Positions 10,305 to 18,978 of a stretch of 64,000 nt of DNA are shown in pieces. A program made the translations under genes and the position numbers. The notes beneath the pieces are model-generated. The model saw only the letters and a list, made by a program, of their open reading frames with translations, did not search any database and had not been told where the DNA came from. Each line of letters begins with the position of its first letter. The stretch's first letter is position 1. This stretch comes from Schlesneria paludicola DSM 18645. GTDB taxonomy: Bacteria > Planctomycetota > Planctomycetia > Planctomycetales > Planctomycetaceae. The stretch lies in contig NZ_JH636437.1 of assembly GCF_000255655.1 (NCBI RefSeq), forward strand, positions 124,353 to 188,352. Direction: 5' to 3'.

Positions 10305-11822
10305 TTATTCGGATTTTACGACATCAATTTTCAATTTGCCGATGACCTGCATCAGTGGCAGGAAGCTGCTGAGGGCAGGAGGACCATTGTCGGTCAGGCT
10401 GCTGTCCGCCAACTTGATATGGATTGCACCAATGCCGCCATGGCCCAAGGTCGCATCGAGTGGAATCCATTTGCCGTCCAGACTCACTTCGGTCCACATG
10501 TGACCAACGAACGCGAACAACTGATCCGAGTACACCATCCCCACGGCGACGCGTGAAGGAATCCCTTTCGCCCTGAGCATCGCAGCCAGAAGGACAGAAT
10601 GCTCTGTGCAATCACCTTCCAGTGATTGAGCGACTTCGGCGGCAGACGCCATGGCCGTCGAGAAATTCTTTCTGTCGAGTTTACGCTGAACGTACTTTTC
10701 CATCCGACGCGCGATTTCAGCGGGATCGGTCGCATCACCCGCAGCCTGATTCGCATGGCGTTTCACACGCTCGTCATCACGCTGCAGATATTGCGACGAT
10801 TCTAGAAACTCACCTGCCACTTGCCCCACCTTGGCCGTGGCGGGAATCGGCAGCGAAACCACCGTCAGCTCTGCCGTCTCCTTGTCGAGCTTCTTGATTG
10901 ACTGCGTGTCGCCGGCCGGGATGATCAGTGACGGATCCTGGCCGGTGATCGTGATGCGGTAGACGGCACGTTTGGTGTCGTGTACTTTCAAAATCGGCTG
11001 AACTTTGACGACCGTACTGAGCGACAGATCAAGCTCTGCCCCCTGAATCACCTTCAAGGCCTCGGTCTGCGACACGAGAAACGATTCCATCGCCGAGCCC
11101 AGGACGCTGGTGGAAACTTTGACGGTTTCACCGTCTTTGTCCAAGTAGCTGTCCGTCGGGACGCCGGGCATCAAAGTATGAGTGCAACTCACCTTAAAGA
11201 GTTTTTGCGTGGTATTATCCAGGAGTTTTGTGTCTTCATATTGCTGACCTTTCAGCGTCACTTTTCCGACCTGGGCAAATTCGGGAAAAAACACGTCAAA
11301 AGTTCGGATTTCGCCCGGCTTCATCGGATTGTCCTTGATGAGCCGGTCCTGATAGGTCGGTGATTTGACCTCTTTCTTCCAAGGCCGAGTCACCTTCGTC
11401 GCTTTTCCATTCACCTCAGTGGTCAGCGTCAGTTGATTCCCCTCAACGACACCACTCGTAATTTTCGGCTTGGCAGGGGGGTTGGTTTCCTCCAGTCGGA
11501 ACATTCTCAACTCACCTGCCGCGGTTTCTTCGGTCATTTGCAGCTGATTGATCACCAGCGTTTGATCGAACCGTTTGAGTCTCATGTGGACTTTCGCCGA
11601 CGTTCGCACGATCGCAACGCCATCCTGTTGAAGGTTTTCTACGACCGACTGGCCATATCCAATCCGATGGCCGCTGAGGTAGATCACATTCCACGTTTCT
11701 TCACGGGCGGGCTTTTTCTCATTCTGTTCAGCAGCCGTCACGAAACCCGAAAGCACTAACTGAATAACGACGGCACCGCAAATGGCGGTAGCCATCAGCC
11801 AGCGATTGTGCGACATCTGCAT
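10305..11822 (-). CDS. Secreted transglutaminase-like cysteine protease family protein
   Basis: A 505-residue protein with a signal peptide (about residues 1-31, ending VTAAE). A long N-terminal beta-rich region of unknown function precedes a transglutaminase-like core, with Cys405 in GDCTEHS, His441 in GHMWTEV and Asp456 in PLDAT forming the expected triad. Such planctomycete proteins are exported and may be peptidases or amidases; none has a clear substrate. The start at 11822 has AAGG nine bases upstream. It converges with the SNF2 gene, 147 bases apart, and shows no operon partner. Confidence 0.85.
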   Translation of the reverse strand: MQMSHNRWLMATAICGAVVIQLVLSGFVTAAEQNEKKPAREETWNVIYLSGHRIGYGQSVVENLQQDGVAIVRTSAKVHMRLKRFDQTLVINQLQMTEETAAGELRMFRLEETNPPAKPKITSGVVEGNQLTLTTEVNGKATKVTRPWKKEVKSPTYQDRLIKDNPMKPGEIRTFDVFFPEFAQVGKVTLKGQQYEDTKLLDNTTQKLFKVSCTHTLMPGVPTDSYLDKDGETVKVSTSVLGSAMESFLVSQTEALKVIQGAELDLSLSTVVKVQPILKVHDTKRAVYRITITGQDPSLIIPAGDTQSIKKLDKETAELTVVSLPIPATAKVGQVAGEFLESSQYLQRDDERVKRHANQAAGDATDPAEIARRMEKYVQRKLDRKNFSTAMASAAEVAQSLEGDCTEHSVLLAAMLRAKGIPSRVAVGMVYSDQLFAFVGHMWTEVSLDGKWIPLDATLGHGGIGAIHIKLADSSLTDNGPPALSSFLPLMQVIGKLKIDVVKSE

Positions 11823-12424
11823 GGGAAGCAGCCTTGATAGCGAAATGAAACGACAGCACCGGAATCGAACGATTATATCGACAAGGAGGATTGGGCCTAG
11901 ATTGAGTCCGAGATCCGAGCTCGAAGTTCAAGATCCTCAGGCACGTCCCCGCACTGCGGCGCCGTGCTCCAAATCGACTTCCGCGAATCAGCCCCCTTGA
12001 AATCAGGGCTCTGCGCAAACATTTCGGAGCATTTCGTCCCCAGAGCGCGGTAAATGGCCAACCCAAAGCCCTTCGCCGTCACTCTTTTCCCGCCCGGCAC
12101 GAATTTCCTGATCGTTGCTCCGAGTCTGCGTGGTGGACACGCGTGATAATTCCTCGTCCACGAAACCGAGTCGTTCGGTGGATCGAAAGAAACACGTGCT
12201 AGATTTCGAGTGGAGTCGGAACTGGCTGTCGGTTTCGACGAAGGCGAGTACAGAATTGTCTGGACCGTCGGCACCACTCGTGCAATTTCAAACCCGATTT
12301 GACACGTTGATGAACTCGCAGCATGCAGGTCACCGAGCCTGCGGGCGATACTCAAGAACTTGTCAGATTTGGGGGCCGTATCACGAGGCTGTTGACACCG
12401 ACATCACGTCGAGAGGGGATTGCC
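11823..12424. other. Intergenic region, no gene recognised
   Basis: About 600 bases between divergent genes. Open frames exist on both strands (for example a leftward 152-codon frame ending at 11897), but none shows a plausible start region or family motif. A decayed gene cannot be excluded. No clear repeat or RNA was seen. Confidence 0.4.
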
Positions 12425-13108
12425 ATGGGGTTCTTGAAACGCTTCTTCAAGAACACGTATCGCGATGGCGAATCGAGACAGGGCCGCAGCAGTTTTGAAA
12501 ATCTGAGCGAAGACCAACTCGAAACGCACTTGAAAATCGCTCGATACGGCAAGTTCACACTCACTGACGCCGTGCGTCCGTCTTACGATTTGCAGGTCGT
12601 TCCACAAGCCGGCTATCGGCACGACTTCTATCACGATAAAGAGTCTGGGATCAAGATCCCCGTCGTGATGGCTGCTGCCAGCCGCGAGATCCTGCTTGAC
12701 CTGTTCATGGACCTGCTGGAACCGCTCGGCCATACCGTCGATGTCGTCCTTGAAACCAGCCATGATCGACGCGGGAGCCATCAAGATCTGTACCGCGAAG
12801 AAATGGATATGCCGGTGCTGAAGAGTACCCTGTACGACTTCGAAGATCTCCTGATGAGCGACGGCTGCACGGGACTTGCGATCCTGAACCCAAATATCCC
12901 GCTGGAAGTGCAACTTGACGAGCACAAGTTGCTGATCATGTACGGCCAGGAACTGGTGGACTTCGAAGACATCCTCGATGACTATGGACTGTGTCGCATG
13001 GAAGACATCAAGTTCATTACCGAAGCCGAACATGTTCACTCATCGACCGACGAATTCACCAAGCAATTTGACCAACTGAAATACCGGCTCGGCATCGAAG
13101 ACGAATAA
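12425..13108 (+). CDS. Conserved-looking hypothetical protein
   Basis: A 227-residue acidic, soluble protein starting at ATG 12425, five bases after AGGGGA. It has no signal peptide or membrane segment. The C-terminal half is rich in Asp/Glu (for example ELVDFEDILDDYG). I do not recognise the family. The strong ribosome binding site and the 45-base gap to the next gene suggest co-transcription with the M14-like gene. It may be a planctomycete-restricted protein; no function is proposed. Confidence 0.8.
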   Translation: MGFLKRFFKNTYRDGESRQGRSSFENLSEDQLETHLKIARYGKFTLTDAVRPSYDLQVVPQAGYRHDFYHDKESGIKIPVVMAAASREILLDLFMDLLEPLGHTVDVVLETSHDRRGSHQDLYREEMDMPVLKSTLYDFEDLLMSDGCTGLAILNPNIPLEVQLDEHKLLIMYGQELVDFEDILDDYGLCRMEDIKFITEAEHVHSSTDEFTKQFDQLKYRLGIEDE

Positions 13109-13153
13109 CTTCGATCATGGCGTTCCCCCACGCCTGTTCTGGAGAGGATTTCC

Positions 13154-14671
13154 GTGCGCACATTCATGACCCTGATGACTCTTGGTGCCGCGGGCACCGG
13201 ATACGCCTATCTTCAGCAATCCTCATCGATTGGCGAGCCCTCCATCTCCCGCCGATTCGACTGGGGACGCCCCAGCAATTCCGGCCCCGATGTCTCACAG
13301 ATTTCGGTGGACGAATTGCGCGGCCGAATCCGCGAACGAACGCGGTCTGTGCTGGATGAATTCGCCAATCAGCAAAGCGGACATTCGGACGCTCCTGTGG
13401 ATGATGCGTTCCAGCGATTGAAACAACTCGCACAGTCCGCCGTCGCCGTGACTTCGCGACCCGAACAGTTGGCAGAATTCGGTCCGCACAGCGTCTCGCT
13501 CTCGCAAGTTCCGCAACCGGATCTCGACGAACTGCAGCGAACGGCCTTCGATCCAAGCCTGGTTGAAGCAAACCCCATCAACCTCACTACCAATGAGGTC
13601 AAGCCTCAGGACGACGAAAGCACCGCCAAACTTCCATCCAAACAGCCAACGCAACCCGCACCCGCGAATCGCGAGCCAGACAGCCGCATTACCCAGGAAC
13701 CACAAATCGATCCGAGCCCAACGTCACCCGCTGTCACTGTGACTCCGAGTGACCGACCTGCTGACGTCGAGAAGGCGACCGCAGTTGAGAAGCCCATCGC
13801 GGAAGTCTCGCGTCTGATTGCTCAGACCAATGCTCCCCAAGCCTCGGTGAAGCCGATGGCCAAACGAGAGACGCGACCACTGGTTGCCGAATGGAAGGTG
13901 ACAGGAAAGACCACCGAAGGCCGACCGATGCACTCGATTCATCTCGGCCAACAAGGCACGCGCACGCTGGTCATCGCGGGACTCAATGGGGACGATCGCA
14001 CCGCCGTCCATTGGGTGGAACGTCTGGCCGATGATCTGAAGAAACGCCCCGAATTGTTCGACAACAACGAAATCGTGCTCTTTCGAGCAGGCAACCCGGA
14101 CGGCCTCGTCAAGAATCTGCGCAACAATGCACGCGGTGTTCCCCTGAATCGAAACTTCCCCAGTCGACGGTATCGTCCCGTCAACGATATCCCGAAATTC
14201 GCCGTACCTGCCAGCGAAGTCGAAACACGCGTGATTCTCGAAACATTCTACTCGTTCCGTCCGCGACGCGTGATCCATTTGACGTCGACGACCGGCGATT
14301 CACTGGTCCTTCACAATCGACTCGCAAAGAACGTTGCTGAGGAACTTGAACGATCGTCGAAGCTGAAGATTCAAATGCTCGACGCCGAACAGTTTCCTGG
14401 CTCAGTCGAAGATTTCTTGGATGGCACGCTGGAGGCCGCCGTCGTTTCGATGCGACTTGGAATCGGCAGTGATTGGCAGAATTCCTGGTCGGCAGTTCGC
14501 CCGCAAATTCTTGCTGCAGTAGTCGGCCGTTCAATCGAGCCGAACAAGGGCGCTGTCGCCGATGCCACCGCAGATCCGGATCGAACACCGATCCCCGCAA
14601 CGCCCGTCGAACCGGTTTCACGGCGCCCTCGCCGAGGCGGATACGAGGAACTTCCAGCGCCTCCGTTCTAA
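13154..14671 (+). CDS. Degenerate M14 (zinc carboxypeptidase)-like protein
   Basis: A 505-residue protein starting at GTG 13154 with GGAGAGGA five bases upstream; the N-terminus is hydrophobic and may be a signal or anchor. Residues 140-245 are low-complexity, Pro/Thr/Glu-rich. From about 240 an M14/MpaA-like fold is recognisable: LVIAGLNGDD (272-281), GNPDGL (313-318), GVPLNRNFPS (328-337), and HLTST (375-379). In active enzymes the first segment is GxHGxE; here His and Glu are replaced by Asn278 and Asp281, so zinc binding looks lost. It is probably a non-catalytic binding or scaffold protein. The family call is by motif reading only. Confidence 0.75.
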   Translation: MRTFMTLMTLGAAGTGYAYLQQSSSIGEPSISRRFDWGRPSNSGPDVSQISVDELRGRIRERTRSVLDEFANQQSGHSDAPVDDAFQRLKQLAQSAVAVTSRPEQLAEFGPHSVSLSQVPQPDLDELQRTAFDPSLVEANPINLTTNEVKPQDDESTAKLPSKQPTQPAPANREPDSRITQEPQIDPSPTSPAVTVTPSDRPADVEKATAVEKPIAEVSRLIAQTNAPQASVKPMAKRETRPLVAEWKVTGKTTEGRPMHSIHLGQQGTRTLVIAGLNGDDRTAVHWVERLADDLKKRPELFDNNEIVLFRAGNPDGLVKNLRNNARGVPLNRNFPSRRYRPVNDIPKFAVPASEVETRVILETFYSFRPRRVIHLTSTTGDSLVLHNRLAKNVAEELERSSKLKIQMLDAEQFPGSVEDFLDGTLEAAVVSMRLGIGSDWQNSWSAVRPQILAAVVGRSIEPNKGAVADATADPDRTPIPATPVEPVSRRPRRGGYEELPAPPF

Positions 14672-14972
14672 AGTCACGACGACGACCACGAACGGAAACG
14701 GAAACGGCGAGCTGTAACTCCCGCCGCAAACCATCGTCTCCGTGTGATCAGTGGCAACTGCAGTGTTGTCATCACTGAGTCACGGAGGGTTTGTCAGCGT
14801 TCTTGTAAGAGAAGCAACCAAAGTCAAAACGAAAACCCCGCTCCTCCGAGTCTCCATTACAAGAGATCAAACGAGCGGGGCCAATTTCAGGGACTGCGCA
14901 GTTACGGCTGACGAGCACTGCATCGAGAATGCGGTCGCGTAAATCCGTGTATCATCGCGAAGTCAGTTCGCG
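14672..14972. other. Convergent intergenic region with a terminator
   Basis: Lies between the ends of the M14-like gene and the Gly/Arg-rich protein gene. The only structured element seen is the leftward terminator at 14836-14880. Confidence 0.6.
14836..14880 (-). terminator. Intrinsic terminator of the Gly/Arg-rich secreted protein gene
   Basis: On the minus strand CCCCGCTC and GAGCGGGG pair (positions 14836-14843 with 14873-14880) around a 29-base loop. The stem is followed on that strand by the T-rich TTTTCGTTTT. It lies about 95 bases past the stop codon of the gene at 14973-15725. Confidence 0.75.
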
Positions 14973-15725
14973 TTACTCGGCCTTGGGTTGTGGGCGTTTG
15001 CCGCGGGCTCCCTGCCCGCCGCCGGGGCCACCGCCGCCTGGACCGCCGGGACCACGACCACCAAGTTGGCTGACGTCAAACTTAGCTCCCGTCAGGGTTG
15101 CGAACATCGCGAGCTGATCCTTAGTCAGCACCGCATCCACCTTTGCCTGACGATCTTTTGCAATCGCATCAAATTTCTCTCGCATCTCACCACGACCACC
15201 TCCGCCAGCCGCGGATTGGAACAGTTCACGCTGTTTGGCATCAAAATCAGAATTCACCGACTTGATCTGATCTTGTTGAGCCGACGTGATCGTCAGCGCC
15301 TTGACGACTTCGGCATCGGTGAAAGCAGCTGTTCCCAAGGTTTGCCAGTGAATTTGCTGCAATCGCGTGAACTGCTCTGGCGTCAGAATGGTTTTCAACT
15401 TTGGCAGCAACTTCTCTGTTGCCGCCTTGCCTGCTTCTTGCATCTTTTCAAATGCCTTCGCGCGCTCGTCCTGTGACATGTCACGGAAGTTGCCCATGTT
15501 CCCCAGCGACTCACGGAATTCGTCGGCAAGCTCTTTGACCTTGGCCGCCGCATCACTGCTGAGCGCCAGATCCTTTTGAACGGCCTCGTTGCTCGCAAGG
15601 GAAATCAGACCTCCACGCCCGCCCGGTCCACCCCGACCACCGCGTCCCCCTGGTCCTTGAGCATCCGCCATCCCCGCGAATGCCAGCACGGCCATCGCAC
15701 ACAAAATCCCAATGTTATTTCTCAT
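14973..15725 (-). CDS. Secreted Gly/Arg-rich protein with Spy/CpxP-like LTxxQ motifs
   Basis: A 250-residue exported protein. ATG 15725 follows AGGGGA and begins a clean signal peptide ending ADAQ at about 23. Gly/Arg-rich segments (GGRGGRGGPGG-type) flank the mature protein at both ends. The middle is helical with ILTPEQFTRLQQ and VLTKDQLAMF, resembling the LTxxQ repeats of periplasmic Spy/CpxP stress chaperones. Its position directly after a histidine kinase and response regulator on the same strand fits a Cpx-like partner or sensor role; that is inference. The frame extends 24 codons further upstream without a ribosome binding site. Confidence 0.8.
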   Translation of the reverse strand: MRNNIGILCAMAVLAFAGMADAQGPGGRGGRGGPGGRGGLISLASNEAVQKDLALSSDAAAKVKELADEFRESLGNMGNFRDMSQDERAKAFEKMQEAGKAATEKLLPKLKTILTPEQFTRLQQIHWQTLGTAAFTDAEVVKALTITSAQQDQIKSVNSDFDAKQRELFQSAAGGGGRGEMREKFDAIAKDRQAKVDAVLTKDQLAMFATLTGAKFDVSQLGGRGPGGPGGGGPGGGQGARGKRPQPKAE

Positions 15726-15869
15726 GATATTTTCCCCTATTTTGGCCCTGAAATTGATCCGCGAGACCCCGCCTCTGTTCAGGCGCATTTCAATCATCGC
15801 GCAATCACAAATCGATCACAGAATCCACCGCCCGCCATTTCCATCCGTCGCGTATTTGCCGTGGTCGAC

Positions 15870-17558
15870 TCAAGTCACTCGCGAGAAGACGCCCGATTCA
15901 GTCAGAATCGTAGTCAACAACGACTCACCTGCCGCGACCTTTGTCACTGGTCGCACCAAAGGCAGGCGAACCTCGACAGTCGTTCCGACATTCAATTCAC
16001 TCGAGACCCGAATCGTGCCTCCGTGCGCTTCGACAATCGTCTTGCAGATCGAAAGCCCCAATCCACAACTACCCTCGGCACGGGAACGAGCCTTGTTGAC
16101 CTGATAGAACCGGTCAAAAATCAACTCCAACTGATCGCCGGGAATTCCAATCCCCGTGTCGGTCACTTCGAGAATCGCCAATTGGCCGTCGGTTCCCGTG
16201 GTAACGCGAACACGACCATTCTCGACGTTGTAGCGAATTGCATTCGACAGCAAGTTCGTCAGGACCTGGGCCAGTTTGTCTCCATCTCCCACGACGATGC
16301 ACGGCGACGTTTCCGACTCAAGCTGGATGCCGCGCTGTTCGGCAAGCGGCCGAACCAATTCCACACAGTCCTGAATCAGCGGTTCGAGATCCACGCTGTC
16401 CTGCTTAAGGGCGGGAGCAGCAGAATCAAATCGGGCGAGCACCAGCAGTGCATCAATCAGCGAACGCATTCGGTGCGAAGCGCGCTGACATGTTTCAAGT
16501 GCCCCGCGATAGTCTTCCAGCGATCGCGGCCGTGACAGCGCGAGCTCGGTATGTGTCGCGATCACCGCCAAGGGGGTCCGCAGTTCGTGTGACGCGTCGG
16601 CCGTGAACTGCTTCTGCCGTTCGAACGCCATCTGTAGCCGGTCAAACGTTCCATTCAGCACCGTCGCCAGCTTGCCCAGTTCGCTGTCAACTTCTTTGAC
16701 GTTGATCCGTTCAGACAGATTTTGCGCCGAAATCGATTCCGCAGTCGCTGTCATTGCAGCAATCGGGCGAATGGCACGTGATGACAGCCAGCCACCACCG
16801 AGCACACCTGCCGCCAGAATGATCATTCCGGTCGCGACCAGCAGCCAGTCGGACTGATGCTGCGCGGCCAGATCTTTGTCGATCGAACGACCGACGAGGA
16901 CGTTCCAGTCTGGAATACCCGACTCTCCTCGTTCGCCTGCGTGTTCCCCAGGCCGCGGAGATGGCGGCATGGGAAACATCGGATGACTCATGATCACTTC
17001 ACGGTACACATGACCGCCTTCGCGTCGCTCGCGCACTTTGCGCACGCGGACGCCATCGATTTCGTCATGCACATTGGGATAGGCCAGTTCCGGTGCAGAA
17101 TCCGACTTCTGCATCAGAGCACCATCACGTCCCCAGATCAGAAAATAGAATCGTGAATCTTCTTCCCCGCCAAACAGTTGGTCGAAGGCGGCCGGCAATG
17201 GCCCCAATGCGGCCGGAGAAGGACCAGGTCCCCCTTCTCGTGATCGAGGTGGCAATTCAGGAGGTCGCACCCCTCGATCCCCGTCATTCTCGGAGCGCGG
17301 AGCGTCGGAGCCGACTTTGCCATTGGAATCAGGCCGAAACGGTGGTTCACCTTCGCGGCGGGTTCGGCGACTGGGCCATGGCACCAACTTGCGCATGTTC
17401 GCCGCGACGGTATTGACCGTGCGATGCAGTTCCGCGTCCGCTTGCTGTTGACGCGTCTCCCAGTTCAAACGATGCAAGATCGCTCCGAAACTCGCGACGA
17501 CGACAAGCAGCAAAACGGCATACCAGACCTGCAATCTCCAACGAATGGAATTGAACAT
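15870..17558 (-). CDS. Sensor histidine kinase
   Basis: A 562-residue membrane kinase. The first membrane segment is at about 11-28; a large Pro/Arg-rich periplasmic domain follows to about 235, and the second membrane segment is at about 238-258. A HAMP linker (260-312) precedes the dimerisation domain with phospho-acceptor His324 in DASHELRTPLA. The ATPase domain has N-box LSNAIRYN, G1 DTGIGIP and G2 GLGLSICK. It starts 27 bases after the response-regulator gene on the same strand, so the two form an operon. The input signal is unknown; the neighbouring Spy-like protein suggests an envelope signal. Confidence 0.93.
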   Translation of the reverse strand: MFNSIRWRLQVWYAVLLLVVVASFGAILHRLNWETRQQQADAELHRTVNTVAANMRKLVPWPSRRTRREGEPPFRPDSNGKVGSDAPRSENDGDRGVRPPELPPRSREGGPGPSPAALGPLPAAFDQLFGGEEDSRFYFLIWGRDGALMQKSDSAPELAYPNVHDEIDGVRVRKVRERREGGHVYREVIMSHPMFPMPPSPRPGEHAGERGESGIPDWNVLVGRSIDKDLAAQHQSDWLLVATGMIILAAGVLGGGWLSSRAIRPIAAMTATAESISAQNLSERINVKEVDSELGKLATVLNGTFDRLQMAFERQKQFTADASHELRTPLAVIATHTELALSRPRSLEDYRGALETCQRASHRMRSLIDALLVLARFDSAAPALKQDSVDLEPLIQDCVELVRPLAEQRGIQLESETSPCIVVGDGDKLAQVLTNLLSNAIRYNVENGRVRVTTGTDGQLAILEVTDTGIGIPGDQLELIFDRFYQVNKARSRAEGSCGLGLSICKTIVEAHGGTIRVSSELNVGTTVEVRLPLVRPVTKVAAGESLLTTILTESGVFSRVT

Positions 17559-17585
17559 GGTTGAGCGCTTTGAATGACCGCAGAC

Positions 17586-18242
17586 CTAACCTTCGATGAT
17601 ATAACCCATTCCACGACGGGTGGTGATCAGATCACGCCCCACTTTACGACGAATGTTCGACACGTAGACGTCGACCAGATTGGAAAGCGACGAATCACAC
17701 TCGTCAAACAAATGATCGTAGATCTTCGTCCGCGTGACCAATTCACCGCGATGCACCGCCAGGAATTCGAGCAAACAGTACTCTTTCGCCGTCAGGGCCA
17801 CACCATTCCCATCGACACTGACGGTTCGTGAGGTGGTGTCGATCGCAACGTTCCCGATCTCGATCACCGCCTCGGCTTTCCCGGCCGAGCGTCGAATCAA
17901 CGCCCGGACACGCGCAACCAGTTCGGAGAGCTCAAACGGTTTCACAAGGTAGTCATCGGCCCCCGTGTCGAGACCGCGAACACGGTCTTTAACCGCATCG
18001 CGCGCTGTCAACATCAGCACGGGCGTCGATTTTTTCTGCCTTCGAATCTCTGTCAGAACCGACCAGCCATCACGACGCGGCAGCAGAACATCCAACAGAA
18101 TTGCGTCATAGTCCCATGTCGTTCCCTTGTACAAACCGTCTTCGCCATTGTCGGCCGTATCGACGGAATAACCTTCTTCGCGAAGGAACATGGTCACCGC
18201 TCGCAGAACATCTGGCTCGTCTTCAATCACCAATAGTCGCAT
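17586..18242 (-). CDS. OmpR-family response regulator
   Basis: A 218-residue transcription regulator. The receiver domain (2-115) has the acidic pair Glu7/Asp8, phospho-acceptor Asp51 and Lys101 in the KPF motif. A winged-helix DNA-binding domain (about 125-218) ends with TTRRGMGYIIEG, typical of OmpR/PhoB. ATG 18242 is used because MRLLVIEDEPD is the family start; upstream in-frame codons add nine residues without support. It is the partner of the kinase at 15870-17558 and strongly resembles the second regulator at 21534-22187. Confidence 0.95.
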   Translation of the reverse strand: MRLLVIEDEPDVLRAVTMFLREEGYSVDTADNGEDGLYKGTTWDYDAILLDVLLPRRDGWSVLTEIRRQKKSTPVLMLTARDAVKDRVRGLDTGADDYLVKPFELSELVARVRALIRRSAGKAEAVIEIGNVAIDTTSRTVSVDGNGVALTAKEYCLLEFLAVHRGELVTRTKIYDHLFDECDSSLSNLVDVYVSNIRRKVGRDLITTRRGMGYIIEG

Positions 18243-18621
18243 GGTTTCTACCGCTGATAGCGTTGGCATTTTTGACCGATCCTGAAAGCAGGAATCGTGA
18301 GACTGACTTGCGAAACGATGTAATTTACTGGCAAGACCTTAAACTGTGATGAAGACAGAAGAAACAACGTTTTGTCCGAGTCTGCACGCGGCGAAATCCG
18401 CCTCACAGAACTGCCGAAGACCGGGCAAACGCGCCGATGAATACTTGATGAACTTTGTCGAACAAGTATACCGATTTCGCGAACTAGACGGGACTTCCGA
18501 CGATGGTCTCACTACGCTGACACGGGGAGACAGTGCTTGAACGTCCGCTTATGCGACGGTAGAATTGCCCTTCCTATCTTCGGAGTTTTCTTCTCTCTCG
18601 TTCGTATTGGGCCAAACTTTC
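18243..18621. other. Divergent promoter region between response regulator and STAS gene
   Basis: No gene is supported. It holds the rightward promoter at 18537-18565, listed separately, and must hold the leftward promoter for the regulator/kinase operon. Confidence 0.5.
18537..18565 (+). promoter_or_regulatory. Sigma70-like promoter for the STAS/ATPase operon
   Basis: TTGAAC at 18537-18542 and TAGAAT at 18560-18565 are separated by an optimal 17 bases. Transcription would begin near 18572, about 50 bases before the STAS start codon. Confidence 0.6.
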
Positions 18622-18978
18622 ATGAAATTCTCCGTTTCAGAAGACCAGGGAGAGGTCGCCAAAGTTGTGGTGAATGGCTGTCTCGGGCAACCCGACATCG
18701 CCCCGCCGCTCGATCCGTTTCGCCAGGTTCTCGGTCCAGAGGCCTACAAGCGAATCGTCCTTCTGGACATGAAAGACTCGAACTACCTCGATTCGATGTG
18801 CATCGGCTGGTTGCTGAGTGCTCACAAGCGATTTCGCGAAAATGGCGGCAAACTCGTCATTCACTCGTTGCAACCGCTCGCCACCAACGTCATCTCATTG
18901 CTCCATCTGAACGGTGTGTTCTTGCTGGCGGCCGACGGTGCCAAGGCCATGCAACTCGCAAAAGGAGAGGTCGCCTGA
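18622..18978 (+). CDS. STAS-domain protein (anti-sigma factor antagonist-like)
   Basis: A 118-residue single-domain protein starting at ATG 18622. RIVLLDMKDSNYLDSMCIGWLL fits the STAS signature around the strand that carries the phosphorylatable Ser (LDSM here), and KLVIHSLQP followed by a helix and VFLLAADGAKAM fits the C-terminal half. STAS proteins of this type act in partner-switching with anti-sigma kinases or in scaffolds. The stop codon overlaps the start of the ATPase gene (TGATG), so the two are translationally coupled, suggesting a role in controlling that ATPase or its machinery. No anti-sigma kinase is adjacent. Confidence 0.8.
   Translation: MKFSVSEDQGEVAKVVVNGCLGQPDIAPPLDPFRQVLGPEAYKRIVLLDMKDSNYLDSMCIGWLLSAHKRFRENGGKLVIHSLQPLATNVISLLHLNGVFLLAADGAKAMQLAKGEVA

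Noticed and set aside
11897-12355. 152-codon leftward open frame in the 600-base gap
   Set aside because: Composition and lack of a start region argue against a gene; no family was recognised. A decayed gene cannot be ruled out.
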